From: Bacteroidota bacterium
Lineage (GTDB): Bacteria > Bacteroidota > Bacteroidia > Flavobacteriales > Flavobacteriaceae
Assembly: GCA_015767395.1 (NCBI GenBank)
Contig: JADWMI010000035.1
Coordinates: 4,913 to 14,547 of the forward strand
Reading direction: 5' to 3'
Length of the DNA: 9,635 nucleotides
A program made the translations under genes and the position numbers. The notes beneath the pieces were generated by a model, which saw nothing but the letters and a program-made list of their open reading frames with translations, was not told where the DNA came from and did no database searches. Each line of letters starts with the position of its first letter. The first letter of the stretch is position 1. Of this stretch, positions 7,345 through 9,635 are shown in pieces.

Positions 7345-7980
7345 ATGTCACAATCAATGAATAAGAAAAAATTCTTTAATTATGCCTATGGTATTGGAGC
7401 TTCTATAGTAATTTTAGGAGCACTTTTTAAAATTCAACACTGGCCATTTGGTAGTGAAATGCTTACAATTGGTATGGCCGTGGAAGCACTGGTGTTTTTC
7501 TTATCAGCTTTTGAATCTGTTGAAGAAGATTTAGATTGGAGTTTGGTTTATCCTGAACTTAGCATAGGTCAAGAAAGAGATCAAGACAGAAAAGATACAA
7601 GAGAAGTTCAAAGTATGTTATCTCAAAAATTAGATACAATGCTTAAAGAAGCAAAACTGGATGCTGGTTTAATGGAAAGTTTAGGCGAAAGTCTGCAGAA
7701 TTTTAAAGGAGCTGCAGATAATATTGCACCTGCTGTAAATTCTATTGCAGCAACAAATAAATATAGTGAACAGTTAGCTTTGGCTGCTGCACAGATGGAA
7801 TCATTGAATAGCTTATATAAAGTTCAGTTGGAAAGTTCAAGTAGACAAGCTGATATTAATGATCAGGTTGTTGAAAATGCTCAAAGATTAAAAGAACAAA
7901 TGGAGTCTATGGCTACTAATTTATCTTCTTTAAATAATGTTTATGGAGGTATGTTAACGGCAATGACCACGAAAAACTAA
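7345..7980 (+). CDS. gldL: Gliding motility / T9SS inner-membrane motor protein GldL
   Basis: GldL (PorL) forms the inner-membrane pentamer that surrounds the GldM transmembrane helices and converts proton motive force into rotation. Two membrane helices are evident near the N-terminus: about 13-31 (YAYGIGASIVILGALFK) and about 39-56 (MLTIGMAVEALVFFLSAF). Polar residues inside or beside the membrane, K29, H32 and especially E47 in helix 2, match the positions of the conserved Lys, His and Glu of GldL homologues thought to take part in proton transfer. Residues from about 60 to 211 are cytoplasmic and mostly helical, with heptad-like stretches from about 120. The 211-residue length is usual. 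It begins 38 nt after gldK and ends 51 nt before gldM; neither gap holds a promoter match. No Shine-Dalgarno sequence is visible, but the ATG follows an A/T-only run. Confidence 0.95.
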   Translation: MSQSMNKKKFFNYAYGIGASIVILGALFKIQHWPFGSEMLTIGMAVEALVFFLSAFESVEEDLDWSLVYPELSIGQERDQDRKDTREVQSMLSQKLDTMLKEAKLDAGLMESLGESLQNFKGAADNIAPAVNSIAATNKYSEQLALAAAQMESLNSLYKVQLESSSRQADINDQVVENAQRLKEQMESMATNLSSLNNVYGGMLTAMTTKN

Positions 7981-8026
7981 AAATTAGTTGATTGTTTAAA
8001 ACTAAATTATTAATACAAAAAACTAA
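7972..8026 (+). repeat. AAAACTAA short repeats around the gldL-gldM gap
   Basis: The octamer AAAACTAA occurs at 7973-7980 (overlapping the gldL stop), 7998-8005 and 8019-8026, and once more at 7318-7325 in the gldK-gldL gap. A TTAGTT complement at 7984-7989 can pair with the first copy (AACTAA-AAA-TTAGTT). The repeats are seen directly. In AT-rich spacers they may partly reflect base composition, and no function is assigned. Confidence 0.35.
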
Positions 8027-8031
8027 TTAAA

Positions 8032-9570
8032 ATGGCTTCAGGTAAATTATCACCAAGGCAGAAAATGATTAACTTAATGTACTTAGTTTTCATTGCAATG
8101 ATTGCAATGCAAATGTCTAAACAAGTACTTTCTGCTTTTGGCTATATGAATGAAAAATTAACGGATAATAATATTTTGTTTCAAGAGAGCAATACAGCAA
8201 AATATGAAAATCTAAAAAGAAAAGCAGCAGAACAACCTGAAAAATATGCGGATAAATTTGCACAGGTTGAGAAGCTTAAAGATCTATCCTTAACCTTTAA
8301 TACTTTTATAGATTCTCTTAGTGCAACTTTTTTAGATGGAGTTGAAGACCCGAAAGATTATGAATCGATGGATAAAACAAGTTCTGTTGATGAATACTTT
8401 TTTGTTGGAGATGGATTAACAAAAAAAGGGAAAGAATTTTTGGATAATATAATAACCTATAGGGAAGGTGCTATTGCAGTTATTGGTGAGAATAGTCCAC
8501 TTGCTGCCAATATTAACAAAAGATTTAATACAGATATTCAAAAAACGAGGGATGGAATGGATCAGGCATGGTTGAACAATAGATACGAAGGTTTTCCTTT
8601 AATTTCAACCCTTACCAATTTAACATCTATGAAAACTGATATTAAAATAACCAATGCTGAAATTTTCAATACGTTATTAGGTGTTCAGTTAGAGCAAGAT
8701 GCAGGGATATCTGGAAATACATATAAAACAATTTTAATTCCTGAAAAATCAGCGTTTTTTCAAGGAGAAAATTTCAAGGGTAAACTTGTATTGGGACGTT
8801 ACGATGCAACTTTAAAACCTTCAGAAGTTATTGTAAATGGAAAAAACATTACTGCTTTTGAAGATGGTGGTGCTGTATTAGATTTTCCTGCCGGATCTGT
8901 TGGGGAAGTACCAGTAAAAGGTAAATTTGTTTTCATTCAAGACGGGGAACCTGTGGAGATTGAAATTAATAGTTCTTATGCTGTAATTCCCAAGCCAAAT
9001 AACGCGGTGATTTCAGCAGATAAAATGAATGTGGTATATATGGGGGTTGACAATCCAATGACCATTTCTATTCCTGGAATATCAGATGATAAAGTTACCG
9101 CTACAGGAAGTGGGTTAAAAAGAGCTTCAGGTTCAGGTAAATATATTATGAAACCTAGTGGTGGAAAAGAAGTGAAGATTAGTGTTACCGGTAAACTTCC
9201 AAGCGGAGAAACGGTTAGTACATCTCAAGTTTTTAGGGTTAAAGGAATTCCTTCACCTAGTGGAACTATTAGAAAAGAGTCTGGTTATGTTAAAATGCCA
9301 AAGGCAAATTTAGAGAAATCTACGGTGGGTGCAGATTTGCCTGATTTTGACTTTGATTTAACCTTAACCACAACAAGTTTTTTAATTAAGGTACCTGGGC
9401 AATCAACAGTTAGTGTTAAGGGGAATAAAATGGATTCGCAGGCATTAAAAGCAATTTCAAAAGCTAAAAGAGGGGATGTTATTACAATTTTTGATATTAA
9501 ATCAGCGTTAAAAGGTAATAGTACTTATAAGATCAAACCTGCTTCAGCAGTTAGTATAGAAATTGAATAA
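8032..9570 (+). CDS. gldM: Gliding motility / T9SS motor protein GldM
   Basis: GldM (PorM) is the dimeric rotor component of the T9SS motor. One N-terminal transmembrane helix sits inside the GldL ring, and a long periplasmic part reaches towards the GldK/GldN ring. The 512-residue product opens with the family signature: a short basic cytoplasmic tail (KLSPRQK, 5-11), then a single hydrophobic helix at about 13-28 (INLMYLVFIAMIAMQM), then SKQVLSAFGYMNEK. The first periplasmic domain (to about residue 225) is predominantly helical. The rest is rich in Gly, Val and Lys with beta-type patterning, consistent with the D2-D4 beta domains of the known structures. The length is usual for GldM. The stop is followed after 12 nt by gldN, so the two are tightly linked. 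Confidence 0.96.
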   Translation: MASGKLSPRQKMINLMYLVFIAMIAMQMSKQVLSAFGYMNEKLTDNNILFQESNTAKYENLKRKAAEQPEKYADKFAQVEKLKDLSLTFNTFIDSLSATFLDGVEDPKDYESMDKTSSVDEYFFVGDGLTKKGKEFLDNIITYREGAIAVIGENSPLAANINKRFNTDIQKTRDGMDQAWLNNRYEGFPLISTLTNLTSMKTDIKITNAEIFNTLLGVQLEQDAGISGNTYKTILIPEKSAFFQGENFKGKLVLGRYDATLKPSEVIVNGKNITAFEDGGAVLDFPAGSVGEVPVKGKFVFIQDGEPVEIEINSSYAVIPKPNNAVISADKMNVVYMGVDNPMTISIPGISDDKVTATGSGLKRASGSGKYIMKPSGGKEVKISVTGKLPSGETVSTSQVFRVKGIPSPSGTIRKESGYVKMPKANLEKSTVGADLPDFDFDLTLTTTSFLIKVPGQSTVSVKGNKMDSQALKAISKAKRGDVITIFDIKSALKGNSTYKIKPASAVSIEIE

Positions 9571-9582
9571 TTATAAAATTAC

Positions 9583-9635
9583 ATGATGAATAAGAAAAAT
9601 ATTGGGATATTTGTTTTGGCATTTATATTGTTTCA
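9583..9635 (+). CDS. gldN: Gliding motility / T9SS protein GldN, 5' end only
   Basis: Only 17 codons lie in the window, reading MMNKKNIGIFVLAFILF. This is a short positive N-region followed by a hydrophobic core, that is, the start of a signal peptide. The call as GldN (PorN), the periplasmic partner of GldK in the T9SS ring, rests on operon order (gldK-gldL-gldM-gldN is strongly conserved) and on the export signal. The sequence itself is too short to identify the family. Two adjacent ATGs (9583 and 9586) are possible starts, and the choice makes one residue's difference. Confidence 0.75.
   Translation, partial: MMNKKNIGIFVLAFILF

Overview
The window looks like chromosomal DNA of a gliding or type IX secretion-competent member of the Bacteroidota, most likely class Flavobacteriia. 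The reasons are the gldK-gldL-gldM-gldN cluster, the AT-rich composition (about one third G+C by eye), the absence of clear Shine-Dalgarno sequences (start codons follow A-rich runs instead), and three matches to the Bacteroidota promoter pattern TTG-N(17-23)-TAnnTTTG. The genus cannot be fixed from this stretch.

Layout. On the minus strand, from about 1946 down to position 1, a promoter leads into miaB (tRNA methylthiotransferase). Three bases after its stop comes the first 161 codons of a sigma-54-type AAA+ activator that runs off the left edge. On the plus strand, a divergent promoter at about 2035-2063 serves topA (DNA topoisomerase I) through a leader of about 78 nt that contains a palindrome. 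After a 46-nt gap comes an arginase/formimidoylglutamase-family protein that has lost three of the six metal ligands. An AT-rich terminator-like hairpin at about 5841-5874 ends this unit. A new promoter at 5899-5929 then opens the gliding/T9SS operon: gldK (outer-membrane lipoprotein), gldL and gldM (the proton-driven inner-membrane motor) and the first 17 codons of gldN (periplasmic ring partner of GldK).

How the genes work together. GldL and GldM form the inner-membrane rotary motor that uses proton motive force. The GldM periplasmic domains reach towards the GldK/GldN ring under the outer membrane, and the assembly powers secretion through the SprA translocon and movement of gliding adhesins. 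miaB, topA and the AAA+ activator are housekeeping or regulatory neighbours with no direct mechanistic link to the motor. The arginase-like protein lies between topA and gldK and has no established role in either process.

The window holds no RNA genes, insertion sequences, CRISPR arrays or phage genes, and no gene-free stretch longer than about 230 bases. I see no wholly new system. The items most worth a second look are the metal-site-degenerate arginase homologue beside gldK, the palindrome in the topA leader, the AAA+ activator without an N-terminal sensory domain, and the AAAACTAA repeats flanking gldL.
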